Below, piece by piece: positions 1 through 9,099 of a stretch of DNA of 42,973 bases. The DNA lies in contig CAUYTY010000177.1 in assembly GCA_963575655.1 (NCBI GenBank), positions 1 through 42,973 on the forward strand, given 5' to 3'. Every line of letters begins with the position of its first letter. Within the stretch, counting starts at the first letter, position 1. Made by a program: the position numbers and the translations under genes. The notes below the pieces were generated by a model. That model was not told the origin of the DNA and searched no databases. It saw only the letters and a program-made list of their open reading frames with translations. Source of the DNA: Gammaproteobacteria bacterium. GTDB taxonomy: Bacteria; Pseudomonadota; Gammaproteobacteria; CAIRSR01.

Positions 1-66
1 CCCCCTCTCCTGTTAAGGAGAGGGGGGCGGGGGTGAGGTTTTGGGTTTCCGATAAGGTCTAATGTA
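1..66. repeat. Right half of a MITE-like dispersed repeat (family R1)
   Basis: The window opens inside a repeat. A hairpin with CCCCTCTCC / GGAGAGGGG arms (about 1-26) is followed by GGGGGTGAGG and by the terminal motif GTTTCCGATAAGGTCTAAT. The same order of parts is seen in the right half of the complete copy at 28294-28465. The left half lies outside the window. Confidence 0.7.
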
Positions 67-117
67 CATTTTCTAAGAAATGATTTTTCGGAGGGGATTC
101 AACATTGCACATGAAGG

Positions 118-200
118 AACTCAAGTTACTATCTAAAAAATCCCACATCGCCATCCCAGCAGATGATTGCCGGAATGACGGATAGATAGCAACTTGAGTT
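118..200. repeat. Inverted repeat, family R2 (ACTCAAGTT arms)
   Basis: The left arm (118-133, AACTCAAGTTACTATC) and right arm (185-200, GATAGCAACTTGAGTT) pair with a single mismatch around a ~50-nt centre containing CCGGAATGACGG. A second complete copy lies at 40170-40263. Right-arm fragments lie near 18704 and 41750. It sits just downstream of the CARDB gene stop and could form a long hairpin at the end of that transcript. Confidence 0.65.
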
Positions 201-216
201 AAACTATTCCTACTCT

Positions 217-1575
217 CTACTGAATAGTAATCATCCTCGGAGTAGAATCTAGCCTATTATTCTCTTCGTCGGACTCGCTTACGCTGTGACCCGAATCTGC
301 AAATGCACCGAGATAATAAGTTCCAGGAGCTGCCGACGGGGGAATACCCATCCTACCACTGCATTTGAAAGTAGCTCCCGCCGCTAAACTATCCACTCTG
401 CATCTCCAGCGGGTGTCAACATAATTGGCAAGTGAAATGGGGGCATCGATATTCCGCAGATAGAACGTAATGTAGAAGGGATTAGCAAAGACCGTCCCAT
501 TATTCTTAATCGTCGCAACCACGCCACCACTTAGCATGTCTCCTGGGGCTAGTGTAGTATTCAACGATGGACTGTCCATATCAATAACGGTAAGGTCTGG
601 GCTACCGGTTCCCGGATTGACAGCAATTGGGTTAGCGCTAGCCTTCCAATTATTGTGATCGTTATATTCTATTACCTGATTGGTTGGGTCTGCGTAGGCC
701 CCAAGGTAATACTGCTGTGGAATCACATTAAGCCCTACGGTACTACTGCACTTAAAAGTACCGCCCGGTGCTAAGCTGGTAACGTCACACCCCCACCCGG
801 TATCAATATCGGTTGCATTATACAACCTATCTCTAGAAAGATAGAATCTCACATTAAACGCACCCGCCGATGCACTTCCTTGGTTCTTAACCATCGCGAC
901 GGCCCCGTTAACGGTTCCCCCTTCAATACCCGACGATGGACTGCTCACGTTCGTAACAATCAGATCTGGCCTACCACCAGAGGCATTAACGGTCATTGGC
1001 GTTGAGGCAACTCCCCAATTATTATTTTCGTTACTTTCAGCCACGTTACGAGATGGGTCCGCATAGACACCGAGATAATACTGCCCCGGAGCAGCAGGAA
1101 TACCCACCGTTCCCGTGCATACAAAGGTGCCTCCCGCGCTCAAGCGAGGAACATCGCATCCCCACCCTGTATCGATATCAGATGCGTCATACGAAGTATT
1201 TCTCGAAAGATAGAATCTCGCATTAAACCCACCGACCGCTACCGTTCCTAGGTTTTTAAGTGTTACCTCCCCAGTGATGATACCCCCCTCAACTCCTGTG
1301 GATGGACTTACCACATTCGTGACAGTAAGGTCCGGCCGTGCAGCAACAGACACGACAACTTTCTCGGTCACGCCTTTGGCAGCAGCCACACTCGACGTAT
1401 AGGTCCCAATTCCCGTATCAGGCTCACTGGTCAAGCTGTTCTGACCAGCGTGGCTAAAAGAAGTGGTACCTGTGCCATCGGGGCTGGCAGCACATAAGGG
1501 GGCTAAGGGAAGAGTCAATGCCAAAAAGGCAGCAACAGACATCCGTTGGCGATACGCAAAAGTAATTGTGTGCAT
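217..1575 (-). CDS. Secreted protein with three CARDB-type repeats
   Basis: A 452-residue protein when started at the ATG at 1575, which has a GGAGG ribosome binding site 5 nt upstream. A longer in-frame start at 1629 lacks such a site. Residues 1-30 form a signal peptide (basic n-region, hydrophobic AAFLALTLPLAPL, then CAA). Three repeats of about 120 residues follow, starting near residues 81, 203 and 326. Each opens with a PDLTV-like strand and ends with YYLG.YAD...V.E...NNN. This is typical of CARDB (cell adhesion related domain found in bacteria) modules, which are extracellular beta-sandwiches. The first two repeats also share DIDTGWGCDV, with paired cysteines suggesting disulphides in the periplasm or outside. 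The ligand is unknown. No operon partner is visible, and the gene is flanked by repeats. Confidence 0.75.
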   Translation of the reverse strand: MHTITFAYRQRMSVAAFLALTLPLAPLCAASPDGTGTTSFSHAGQNSLTSEPDTGIGTYTSSVAAAKGVTEKVVVSVAARPDLTVTNVVSPSTGVEGGIITGEVTLKNLGTVAVGGFNARFYLSRNTSYDASDIDTGWGCDVPRLSAGGTFVCTGTVGIPAAPGQYYLGVYADPSRNVAESNENNNWGVASTPMTVNASGGRPDLIVTNVSSPSSGIEGGTVNGAVAMVKNQGSASAGAFNVRFYLSRDRLYNATDIDTGWGCDVTSLAPGGTFKCSSTVGLNVIPQQYYLGAYADPTNQVIEYNDHNNWKASANPIAVNPGTGSPDLTVIDMDSPSLNTTLAPGDMLSGGVVATIKNNGTVFANPFYITFYLRNIDAPISLANYVDTRWRCRVDSLAAGATFKCSGRMGIPPSAAPGTYYLGAFADSGHSVSESDEENNRLDSTPRMITIQ

Positions 1576-2144
1576 AAAACCTCCAATAAAAGGGAAAGAC
1601 AGTAAATCCAAACGCAAGAAAGACATCACAGCCCTAAGACATTCAGAATCTCTGTGAGAAAAGAACCGACTTTAGACATTTTCGCTCGATCAACCCACAC
1701 TCAACGTGAATCCAGCAGCACCTAACGCCCAGGAATTCTGATAGGTAAGACCAAGCCAATGTACCGAGCAATCTAAAGTCAAACCGAACAAAGAGTGGCC
1801 CAGACTACCGGACCCGCACGGTTTCTCACAATTTCAGTTTAATAATCAAGAATATAAACCAAGATATCTGATGTCCGAACGCCGCAAAACTGCCCGATGG
1901 TATTACAAATTCAGACAATTGTAAATAACTCAAGTCACCACCTTAAGTGTTTGACCGGAAACTGTCTTGATTTTGCAGCCCGGATAGTTGCCAGCCATTA
2001 ATCGGGATTGGCAAAGAGGTACCCCTGGATTCTGCGGAAAGGATTCACAACCCTGGAGAGGCCGTAGAATTCTACACCCCTTCCCGGAGTCGAAAGAAAG
2101 TTTTCACTGCAATCCGGGAGCACTTCGCTCACTCCCTTCCAAAC
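1576..2144. other. Intergenic region without a supported gene
   Basis: This 569-nt stretch lies between the CARDB gene start and the arsC stop. It is AT-rich from about 1820 to 1970. It contains one R2-like left-arm fragment (AACTCAAGTCACC, near 1927). Open frames here lack a convincing ribosome site and run antisense into arsC. I could not place a promoter with confidence. Confidence 0.5.
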
Positions 2145-2561
2145 TCACTCTCCGTCAATATCCTTCAGTGCCTCAACTACCGCTGGAACCAATTGGGCGG
2201 CGATTTCATCGCGAACGCGAAGAAAAGATTCGAGTGGCTCACCATGGGGGTCGTGGAAAGGAAGGTGAATGGTGCGTATCGGTCGGGGAAAGAGCGGGCA
2301 AGATTCCTTGGCATTGTCACACACGGTCACCACCAAATCGATGGACTCATTCAGGAAAATACTCACATCCTTGGGATAGAGCTCTTCAGTAGTAATACCA
2401 AGACGACGCAGAACCTCAATCGCCCCCTCGGCTACTTTGGGTTGAGGACGAGTACCCGCAGAAAGCGCACGTACCCTACCCACCAGGTGATAATTGACCA
2501 AGGCCTCAGCCATCTGAGAACGACAAGAGTTTCCAGTACAGAGGATGAGTACGGTTTTCAT
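2145..2561 (-). CDS. arsC: Arsenate reductase, thioredoxin-coupled (LMW-PTP fold)
   Basis: A 138-residue protein of the low-molecular-weight phosphotyrosine phosphatase fold. The P-loop is C8-T-G-N-S-C-R14 (CX5R). The general acid is probably D104 in FHDPHGEP. Cysteines at 81 and 88 (VCDNAKESC) match the redox relay of the pI258-type arsenate reductase (Cys10/82/89), and true tyrosine phosphatases lack this pair. It would reduce arsenate to arsenite in the cytoplasm using thioredoxin. No arsenite efflux pump or arsR regulator is beside it. It is transcribed in the same direction as CARDB and downstream of map, with a 40-nt gap to the map stop. The ribosome site is weak (GAGGTG about 12 nt upstream). 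A general phosphatase role is the main alternative. Confidence 0.85.
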   Translation of the reverse strand: MKTVLILCTGNSCRSQMAEALVNYHLVGRVRALSAGTRPQPKVAEGAIEVLRRLGITTEELYPKDVSIFLNESIDLVVTVCDNAKESCPLFPRPIRTIHLPFHDPHGEPLESFLRVRDEIAAQLVPAVVEALKDIDGE

Positions 2562-2601
2562 CGTGATTATCGCACCTCTCTAGTTAGCAGCTTGGATTAA
2601 C

Positions 2602-3381
2602 CTATTTCTTCAATGTCAGGTCTTCTTCGGGAAAAAGAGAAAGAACCTCGACACCATTTTCGGTAACCAACAACGTGTGTTCCCATTGTGCGGAAAGACT
2701 GTGATCTTTGGTAATCACCGTCCATTTATCAGGCATCAACTTCACTGCTGCCTTACCTGCATTGATCATCGGCTCAAGGGTGAAAGTCATTCCAGGAACC
2801 AATATTACCCCCTTCCCCGGATCACCGTAGTGCAACACCTGGGGCTCTTCGTGGAATGCCCGGCCAATCCCGTGACCACAATACTCCCGCACCACCGAAC
2901 ACCCCTGACGCTCGGCATGCCACTGAATGGCATGACCAATATCCCCCAAGGAAACCCCCGGACGGACGCTGGCAATTCCGATACACAGGCATTCATAACA
3001 AATCCGCACAATACGTCGTGCGGCGACATTAGGCTCCCCTACGAAAAACATCCTGCTGGTATCACCATGCCAACCGTCCTTGATGACGGTAATGTCAACA
3101 TTGATGATATCCCCGCTCTTGAGTACCCGATCTCCCGGAATTCCATGACAAACCTGGTGATTAACCGAGGTGCAGATGGACCGCGGGAAACCATGGTAAT
3201 TAAGGGGGGCAGGAATGGCTCGCTGAACGTTCACGATGTAGTCATGGCAGATCCAGTTCAGTTCGTCGGTAGTCACCCCAGGACGAACATAAGGTTCGAT
3301 CATCAGCAACACATCGACCGCCAAACGGCTGGCGATGCGCATTTTCTCAATCTCCGAAGGCCCTTTGATAATGATCGACAT
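2602..3381 (-). CDS. map: Methionine aminopeptidase, type I
   Basis: Removes the initiator methionine from new proteins in the cytoplasm. With the ATG at 3381 the product is 259 residues, the normal length for type I enzymes (about 264), beginning MSIIIKGPSEIEKM. The open frame extends to 3726, but that extension is unlike the family and overlaps rpsB. All five metal ligands are visible in order: the two Asp of NVDITVIKDGWHGDTSR, His in GHGIGRAFHEEP, Glu in TFTLEPMI and Glu in QWEHTLLV. It is divergent from rpsB, the arrangement known in E. coli. A GGAG lies about 12 nt upstream of the start. Confidence 0.95.
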   Translation of the reverse strand: MSIIIKGPSEIEKMRIASRLAVDVLLMIEPYVRPGVTTDELNWICHDYIVNVQRAIPAPLNYHGFPRSICTSVNHQVCHGIPGDRVLKSGDIINVDITVIKDGWHGDTSRMFFVGEPNVAARRIVRICYECLCIGIASVRPGVSLGDIGHAIQWHAERQGCSVVREYCGHGIGRAFHEEPQVLHYGDPGKGVILVPGMTFTLEPMINAGKAAVKLMPDKWTVITKDHSLSAQWEHTLLVTENGVEVLSLFPEEDLTLKK

Positions 3382-3459
3382 GCGCGGCGGGTTCTCCACA
3401 ACGATATGATTGTAAAAGTATTTGTTGGCTAGACCGGGAAGCTCCGGGGCGGGCCGGGT

Positions 3460-3488
3460 TTGTTCTACAAAAAAGGTTATGGTATAAA
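3460..3488 (+). promoter_or_regulatory. Probable sigma-70 promoter of rpsB-tsf
   Basis: TTGTTC (3460-3465) and TATAAA (3483-3488) are separated by 17 nt, and a TGG precedes the -10 box (extended -10). Transcription would start near 3495, leaving a ~115-nt GC-rich leader before the rpsB start. In E. coli the rpsB leader binds S2 for autoregulation. Whether this leader does so is inference. Confidence 0.6.
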
Positions 3489-3609
3489 GCGCCGGCCTTA
3501 CTGGCAAATATCCCACACACGCATCGTCACGACCGCCTGGGTGCCTGGCAACAGGTTGGCGCTCGGGGTGCGTGGAGGTCCATAACCCAACTCTACTGGA
3601 GTACATCCC

Positions 3610-4350
3610 ATGGCCAATGTGTCCATGCGCCAAATGCTGGAAGCTGGTGTCCACTTCGGTCACCAGACCCGTTACTGGAACCCCAAGATGGCCCCGTACA
3701 TCTTCGGGGAGCGCAATAAGATCCACATTATCAACCTAGAACGGACACTGCCCCTCTACCAGGAGGCAATGAATTATCTGGGGAAGATCGCTGCCCGGAA
3801 GGGGACCATCCTCTTCGTAGGGACCAAGAGCGCCGCAGGCGCCTGCGTCAAGGAAGAGGCCGAGCGTTGTGGAATGCCTTACGTCAACCACCGCTGGTTG
3901 GGTGGAATGCTCACCAACTTCAAGACTGTCCGTCAGTCCATCAAGCGTCTGCGCGAGCTGGAGGCGATGCTCGCCGACAACAGCGCGGTTCGTCTCACCA
4001 AAAAGGAAGTGTTGGGACTACGTCGTGACCTCGACAAACTGGAGCGTAGCCTCGGCGGTATTAAGGATATGTCTGGGGTTCCAGACGTATTGTTCGTCAT
4101 CGACGTAGGCAACGAAAAGATCGCCGTGAGCGAGGCGAATAAACTCGGTATCTCCGTAGTGGGTGTGGTGGACACCAACAACAGCCTGAACGGTATCGAA
4201 TACGTGATCCCAGGCAACGACGACGCCATCCGAGCCATCCAGCTCTATGTCCACGGCGCCGCTGACGCCATCCTGGACGCCCGGACCGGAATGGGTGGAG
4301 AGTTCGTGGAAGTCGAAGAGGCGGCACCTACCTCCGTCGAAGGGATGTGA
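3610..4350 (+). CDS. rpsB: 30S ribosomal protein S2
   Basis: A 246-residue S2 protein, close to the E. coli length (241). It carries the family signatures [20 protein letters not shown] near the N-terminus, then FVGTKSAA, and [11 protein letters not shown] near residue 95-105. The C-terminal half has [19 protein letters not shown] and GVVDTN. It binds the 30S head/platform junction and is needed to load S1. The start has a short GGAG about 9 nt upstream. It is the first gene of the rpsB-tsf pair; the 246-nt gap to tsf holds a large palindrome. Confidence 0.97.
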   Translation: MANVSMRQMLEAGVHFGHQTRYWNPKMAPYIFGERNKIHIINLERTLPLYQEAMNYLGKIAARKGTILFVGTKSAAGACVKEEAERCGMPYVNHRWLGGMLTNFKTVRQSIKRLRELEAMLADNSAVRLTKKEVLGLRRDLDKLERSLGGIKDMSGVPDVLFVIDVGNEKIAVSEANKLGISVVGVVDTNNSLNGIEYVIPGNDDAIRAIQLYVHGAADAILDARTGMGGEFVEVEEAAPTSVEGM

Positions 4351-4445
4351 GTGCTGACGCCCCGCGCCAATCCATACCACCATTCTTCATAACTACTCTT
4401 CCGTTATCGGAAAATAGGTGAGATCAGGATTATCCCTCAGGATCT

Positions 4446-4519
4446 AGTCATTCCCCCCGACCTCGCTGTTCTTAACCTCCTTAGGTAAAGACGAGGAGGC
4501 GGGGGAATTGAATGGTTAT
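4446..4519. repeat. Palindromic element between rpsB and tsf (long variant of family R3)
   Basis: The left arm TAGTCATTCCCCCCGACCTCG pairs imperfectly with the right arm (about 4491-4519, CGAGGAGGCGGGGGAATTG then AATGGTTAT), with a ~27-nt loop. The outer ATAACCATTCA-like ends resemble the R3 arms. In E. coli an attenuator lies in the rpsB-tsf gap. This hairpin has no U-tract and may instead be an mRNA-stability or processing element. Confidence 0.5.
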
Positions 4520-4596
4520 CCTCAACGATGGTCCTCCGTTATTTCACATATATATCCGACGAGGAATAACTACTTTTACCTGTAGAGGAAAGTTTC

Positions 4597-5484
4597 ATGC
4601 AGATCACTGCTGCCATGGTGAAGGAGCTACGTGAACGCACCGGCTCCGGCATGATGGAATGCAAAAAGGCCCTGACCGAGGCTGCCGGCGATATTGACGC
4701 CGCAGTCGAGGCCATGCGTAAGGCCGGGCTGGCCAAGGCCGACAAGCGTGCGGGTCGAGTAGCCGCCGAAGGCCGCGTTATCATTAAGGTCGATACTGGT
4801 AATCAACGTGCGGTGATCGTAGAGGTCAATTGCGAGACCGATTTCGTGGCTCGTGGCGATGACTTCCTGGATTTTGCCGACACCGTGGCAATGAAAATCC
4901 TAGCGACCGACCCTAGCGATCTCACGGTCCTGTCGGGATTGCCTCTAAAGTCCGACGGCGCCAGCGTAGAACAGGTACGTCAGGCGCTCGTGGCCAAGAT
5001 TGGCGAAAACATGTCAATACGCCGCTTCAGCGTCCTCAATAGTGGCGGCGGGCAGTTCTCTACCTATATCCACGGAACCCGTATCGGCGTTTTAGTTGAA
5101 ATGACCGGTGGTTCCAACGAATTGTGCAAGGATATCGCGATGCATATCGCGGCAAGCCGCCCGGTATGCGTCTCTCCTGATCAAGTACCGGCCGAGTTGG
5201 TGGCCAAAGAACGCGAAATCTTTACCGCCGTATCTGCGGCTGAGACCGGTAAGCCCCCTGCAATTGTCGAGAAGATGGTCGCCGGTCGGATGCGCAAGTT
5301 TCTCGACGAGGTAGCACTGATTGGCCAGCCCTTCGTCAAGGATCCAAATCTAACGGTCGGGAAACTACTCGCCGAACATAAGGCAACGGTAGTGCGTTTC
5401 GTGCGTTACGAGGTCGGCGAAGGCATCGAAAAAAAGTCTGCGGACTTCGCTGCCGAAGTGATGGCCCAGGTCCGAGGCGATTGA
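4597..5484 (+). CDS. tsf: Translation elongation factor Ts
   Basis: A 295-residue EF-Ts, the nucleotide exchange factor for EF-Tu (E. coli 283 residues). The N-terminal UBA-like domain carries [19 protein letters not shown], and the core carries [15 protein letters not shown] (TDFV contacts EF-Tu). A C-terminal module follows ([14 protein letters not shown]). The ATG at 4597 has AGGAA about 7 nt upstream. It overlaps the proposed pyrH start by a few bases, so translational coupling is likely. An upstream promoter or read-through from rpsB across the 4446-4519 palindrome would drive it. Confidence 0.97.
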   Translation: MQITAAMVKELRERTGSGMMECKKALTEAAGDIDAAVEAMRKAGLAKADKRAGRVAAEGRVIIKVDTGNQRAVIVEVNCETDFVARGDDFLDFADTVAMKILATDPSDLTVLSGLPLKSDGASVEQVRQALVAKIGENMSIRRFSVLNSGGGQFSTYIHGTRIGVLVEMTGGSNELCKDIAMHIAASRPVCVSPDQVPAELVAKEREIFTAVSAAETGKPPAIVEKMVAGRMRKFLDEVALIGQPFVKDPNLTVGKLLAEHKATVVRFVRYEVGEGIEKKSADFAAEVMAQVRGD

Positions 5485-6206
5485 GCAATCCTATGGCTCC
5501 CCTCTACCGCCGGATTCTGCTCAAACTCAGCGGCGAGGCTCTCGCCGGTGACGGGGGCGAACAGGGACTTGCCCCCGAGGTCCTGACACGAATGGCCACG
5601 GAGATCCGTGAAGTTGTCGAGTGTGGGGTCCAGGTGGGGGTCGTGGTTGGTGGGGGCAACCTCTTCCGTGGTGCTGCCTTGGTTAAGTCAGGACTGTCGC
5701 GCGTTGCTGGCGACACTCTGGGGATGCTCGCCACCATGATGAACGCCCTGGCGCTCCAGGATGTGCTCGAACGCCACGCACTACCCGCCCGGGTCATGTC
5801 GGCCTTGCCCATCCCCACGGTGTGCGAGTCCTTCAATGCCCGGGAGGCCCGAGCTCACCTCGAAGCCGGACGGGTGGTGATCTGTGCCGCCGGTACGGGC
5901 AACCCATTTTTCACCACTGATTCAGCAGCGGCCTTGCGCGCTATCGAGATCGGTGCGGAGGTCATGCTCAAGGCAACCAAGGTAGACGGGATCTATGACC
6001 GCGACCCGGTACGCGACCCCGCTGCACAGCGCTTCTCACATCTGAGTTATGACGAGGTACTAGCGCGCCGTCTCGGGGTGATGGACCTGACCGCCATCCT
6101 ACTGTGCCAAGACCACGGCATGCCGGTACGAGTATTCAATATGAACCGCCCTGGAGCACTACACCGGGCCGTCACCGACCCCGAAGAAGGTACTCTGGTC
6201 GAGTAG
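5481..6206 (+). CDS. pyrH: UMP kinase (uridylate kinase)
   Basis: Phosphorylates UMP to UDP in pyrimidine synthesis, cytoplasmic. It belongs to the amino acid kinase family: [13 protein letters not shown] at the N-terminus, [12 protein letters not shown] at about 55-66, and [17 protein letters not shown] at about 140-155. The TTG at 5481 overlaps the tsf stop (TTGA) and gives 241 residues, exactly the E. coli length, with GAGG just upstream. An ATG at 5493 would shorten it by four residues and is poorly spaced from that GAGG. The TTG is preferred but not proven. Confidence 0.95.
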   Translation: MSNPMAPLYRRILLKLSGEALAGDGGEQGLAPEVLTRMATEIREVVECGVQVGVVVGGGNLFRGAALVKSGLSRVAGDTLGMLATMMNALALQDVLERHALPARVMSALPIPTVCESFNAREARAHLEAGRVVICAAGTGNPFFTTDSAAALRAIEIGAEVMLKATKVDGIYDRDPVRDPAAQRFSHLSYDEVLARRLGVMDLTAILLCQDHGMPVRVFNMNRPGALHRAVTDPEEGTLVE

Positions 6207-6216
6207 AGAAAAATCT

Positions 6217-6774
6217 ATGACCGACGATATCAAAAAAACCACTGTCCAACGCATGACGAAGACCATCGAGGCCCTTCGTCACGAACTCGGCAAGCTGCGC
6301 ACAGGTCGTGCCCATCCGAGTCTGTTGGACCATGTCACTGCCCCCTATTACGGCAATGAAGTGCCTCTCAACCAGGTGGCCAACATCACGGTATCCGATG
6401 CTAGAACGCTAGTCGTTACCCCCTGGGAAAAAAACATGGTGTCTGTGATAGACAAGGCCATTCGCGCCTCGGATCTCGGACTGAACCCAACGACTGTGGG
6501 TAATGTCATCCGAGTACCGCTACCGCCATTAACCGAGGAGCGCCGTCGCGACTTGGTCAAGGTGGTACGCCATGAAGGAGAAGGGACCAAGGTGGCGGTG
6601 CGTAATATTCGTCGCGACGCCAACCAAGAATTTAAGACCCTGCTTAAGGACCACAAGATCTCCGAGGATGCGGAGCGTCGTGCCCAGGATGAGGTCCAGA
6701 AAATCACCGATAAACATATCACCGAGATTGATAAGGTCCTCACCACCAAAGAGGCCGACCTGATGGAAGTCTGA
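6217..6774 (+). CDS. frr: Ribosome recycling factor
   Basis: A 185-residue RRF, identical in length to E. coli. With EF-G it splits post-termination ribosomes. Family motifs are visible: [13 protein letters not shown] (domain I tip), [24 protein letters not shown], and a C-terminal helix with [18 protein letters not shown]. It begins 10 nt after pyrH, so it is cotranscribed. Downstream is a 327-nt gap with an R3 palindrome before uppS. Confidence 0.97.
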   Translation: MTDDIKKTTVQRMTKTIEALRHELGKLRTGRAHPSLLDHVTAPYYGNEVPLNQVANITVSDARTLVVTPWEKNMVSVIDKAIRASDLGLNPTTVGNVIRVPLPPLTEERRRDLVKVVRHEGEGTKVAVRNIRRDANQEFKTLLKDHKISEDAERRAQDEVQKITDKHITEIDKVLTTKEADLMEV

Positions 6775-6834
6775 GAATCTACATGATTCTCCCAAGATAA
6801 ATCTCACGTCGGAGAGCAGCGTTAAAAACCTAGA

Positions 6835-6879
6835 GTAACCATTACCTCCCCCTCCGATAGAGAGAATGTGAACGGTTAC
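6835..6879. repeat. R3 palindromic repeat, 45 nt
   Basis: Left arm GTAACCATTAC and right arm GTGAACGGTTAC enclose a C-rich to purine-rich centre. The copy lies 60 nt after the frr stop in the frr-uppS gap. It belongs to the family at 14262, 18767, 28505, 29566 and 38596. Confidence 0.7.
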
Positions 6880-7101
6880 AAGATTAGGTGACTATCCCCC
6901 TTTAGGATGGGGGGGGCGGTCATGAGATCCCTTGACGCTATCTTTAATTGGTTTGCAAATGTTCACTCCCTCTCGTGGAAACGCGGGCGTTTTGCCCGCT
7001 CTGATGCCGACCAAGGTGTCCGCACTCCCGGAGAAATTTGAACGGTTGCGTTGGTTTCTTCGCGTTTTACCCAAAGCTATGGGACTGAACGGAGCCTTGC
7101 C

Positions 7102-7860
7102 ATGTCTGCCCCTACGCCGGATCCCTTGCCCCGTCATGTTGCCATCATTATGGACGGCAATGGGCGCTGGGCCAGCCGTCGCCACTTACCTCGTTTTGCC
7201 GGTCACCGAGCGGGCGTAGGACGGGTGACGGAGATGGTCCGCGTCTGCAATCAGCGAGGGATTCAGGTCCTCACCTTGTTCGCATTTAGCAGCGAGAATT
7301 GGCGTCGCCCCGCCCAAGAAGTGAGTTTGTTGATGGAGTTATTTATAACTACGTTGCGACGCGAGGTACAAGAATTACACCGTAATAATGTCCAACTCCG
7401 CATCATCGGTGCCCGCACCGCTTTTCCCGAACGGCTCCAAAAACAGATCCGCATCGCCGAGGAGCGCACTGCGGCCAATACTGGTTTGGTTCTAGCGATC
7501 GCAGCCAATTACGGTGGACGTTGGGATATCGCCGAGACCGCCCGACGCTTGGCAGAACGTGTGGCCGCAGGTCAAATCATTCCCGCAGATATCACCCCCG
7601 ACTATTTTGGACGAGAGATATGCCTGGGAGAGTTTCCAGAACCCGATCTCTTTATCCGTACCGGTAGTGAACAACGCATCAGCAATTTCCTACTCTGGCA
7701 AGTCGCGTATTCCGAGTTGTACTTCACCGATACCCTCTGGCCAGATTTTGACGAGGCCTCCCTTGATGAGGCATTGCGCTGGTTTGGCTCTCGCCAGCGG
7801 CGCTTCGGGCGTACCAGCGAACAGATAGATACAGGAACCACTGCCGACGTTTCCACATGA
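7102..7860 (+). CDS. uppS: Undecaprenyl diphosphate synthase (cis-prenyltransferase)
   Basis: Condenses eight isopentenyl units onto farnesyl diphosphate to make the C55 carrier for peptidoglycan and O-antigen. The ATG at 7102, with GGAG 7 nt upstream, gives 252 residues (E. coli 253). An upstream TTG at 7051 is less likely. The catalytic motif MDGNGRW is at 17-23, followed by HRAGVGRV. FAFSSENWRRP (about 65-75) and the C-terminal RTGSEQRISNFLLWQ and YSELYFTDTLWPDF are all present. It follows frr across a repeat-bearing gap. Confidence 0.97.
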   Translation: MSAPTPDPLPRHVAIIMDGNGRWASRRHLPRFAGHRAGVGRVTEMVRVCNQRGIQVLTLFAFSSENWRRPAQEVSLLMELFITTLRREVQELHRNNVQLRIIGARTAFPERLQKQIRIAEERTAANTGLVLAIAANYGGRWDIAETARRLAERVAAGQIIPADITPDYFGREICLGEFPEPDLFIRTGSEQRISNFLLWQVAYSELYFTDTLWPDFDEASLDEALRWFGSRQRRFGRTSEQIDTGTTADVST

Positions 7861-8259
7861 CGTAATCATTCACTCCTTCCCTATTGGGGGGGAAGTAAGG
7901 GAAAAAGCGTGTAGGATATTTTTGTGTATACGATATTGTTCAACTCTTTCGGAAATGCTAAAAATCTAGAATGCTAAGAATCTAGGTGGAAGAATACAGA
8001 TATAGCTTCGATCTAAACTGCGAGTCGTATCGTGAAATGGTAAAAACGTGTAATGAGCTGTTAAAGGAGTTGGTTTCCTTTGAAATTGGAAGAAATTAAA
8101 AATGTACGGGGTTGAGTATTTTTCCCTTAGAAGAAAAAGTACCTGACCCCGTGCATTCTACTAATTACCGCCAGTAACCTAAAAGTGATGCACCACGAAA
8201 TAAAATGCTTCATGATTAATTAATGGACACTATTCACCATTCAACCGATTATTCCACGT
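7861..8259. other. Repeat-bearing intergenic region upstream of cdsA
   Basis: This 399-nt gap begins with half of an R3 repeat right after the uppS stop (GTAATCATTCACTCC, 7862-7876), followed by CTTCCC/GGGAAG arms. It includes a 57-nt palindrome (8101-8157, listed separately). It is AT-rich near 8190-8250, where a cdsA promoter could lie. No gene is seen. Confidence 0.5.
8101..8157. repeat. 57-nt near-perfect palindrome (GGGGTCAGGTACTTTTTC type)
   Basis: The left arm (8101-8124, AATGTACGGGGTTGAGTATT then TTTC) pairs with the right arm (8133-8157, GAAAAAGTACCTGACCCCGT then GCATT) over about 23 bp around an 8-nt loop. The stem ends TTTTTC/GAAAAA, so it could also act as a terminator of the upstream operon. 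Confidence 0.6.
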
Positions 8260-9099
8260 ATGCGTGCATCACCCCTCTATAGGCGCATTATCACTGCGTC
8301 TATTCTTATCCCGCCGGTAGTAATGGGAATATTGTTGTTGCCTACGGCAGTCTTGGCGCTGTTAACAGGACTGGTGATCGCGCTGGGTGCGTGGGAATGG
8401 GCGGTATTGGTAGGTCTTCCTCGTTATGGTTACGTTGCCCTAACCGGGAGCGCCCTCGTTGTTGCTTGGTGGTTTCTCCAGAATTCATCGACCCCGATGG
8501 ATCTACCGACTTTTGGGGTAGCCGTATGGGGATTGGGACTATTGGTCGTGTGGCGTTACCCGAGATTGCCCTCCTGGTGGTGGACACGCCCCACCAAGGT
8601 ATTGGCAGGAGTCTTGGTCTTAGTCCCGGCCTGGGCCTCGCTAATAGCCCTCCATGGCGGACACTTGCCTGGCGCATCCGATGGACCCCGCTATACCCTC
8701 TTTCTCTTCATCTTGGTATGGGCCGCTGATAGCGCCGCTTTTTTCACTGGAAAAAAGTGGGGGAACCGCCGGCTGGCCCCGCGCGTTAGTCCTGCTAAGA
8801 CCATGGAAGGGTTATGGGGAGCAATAGTGGCCACGATGGCAATAGCCGCAGGGGGCGCCTGGTGGCTAGGCCTAGGGACACAGCAGTGGATCCCATTTGC
8901 GGGCCTGTGCGTAGTGACGTTATTGTCCTCGGTCCTGGGCGATCTATTCGAGAGTGTCATCAAACGTACCCAAGGGGCCAAAGATAGCGGCACGTTGCTA
9001 CCCGGCCATGGAGGGGTCCTAGACCGCATTGACAGCCTGACGGCCGCTGCCCCGGTATTCGTCGTTGGATTGGTATGGCTGTGGAGACTGGCAACGTGA
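8260..9099 (+). CDS. cdsA: Phosphatidate cytidylyltransferase (CDP-diglyceride synthase)
   Basis: A 279-residue integral membrane enzyme making CDP-diacylglycerol from phosphatidate and CTP. It has about eight hydrophobic segments. The family signature is complete near the C-terminus: S-V-I-K-R-T-x3-K-D-S-G-x3[11 protein letters not shown] (about 229-256). The conserved inner-membrane loop [20 protein letters not shown] is present. The ATG start lacks an obvious Shine-Dalgarno. The 3' end overlaps dxr. Confidence 0.96.
   Translation: MRASPLYRRIITASILIPPVVMGILLLPTAVLALLTGLVIALGAWEWAVLVGLPRYGYVALTGSALVVAWWFLQNSSTPMDLPTFGVAVWGLGLLVVWRYPRLPSWWWTRPTKVLAGVLVLVPAWASLIALHGGHLPGASDGPRYTLFLFILVWAADSAAFFTGKKWGNRRLAPRVSPAKTMEGLWGAIVATMAIAAGGAWWLGLGTQQWIPFAGLCVVTLLSSVLGDLFESVIKRTQGAKDSGTLLPGHGGVLDRIDSLTAAAPVFVVGLVWLWRLAT

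Noticed and set aside
1988-2392. 134-codon + strand frame between CARDB and arsC
   Set aside because: Half lies antisense to arsC, the composition is unlike a protein family, and there is no ribosome site.
2677-3432. 251-codon + strand frame opposite map
   Set aside because: Antisense shadow of a clearly recognised gene; no domain or ribosome site.
3382-3726. N-terminal extension of the map open frame
   Set aside because: It overlaps rpsB on the other strand, has no family similarity, and the normal-length methionine aminopeptidase begins at 3381.
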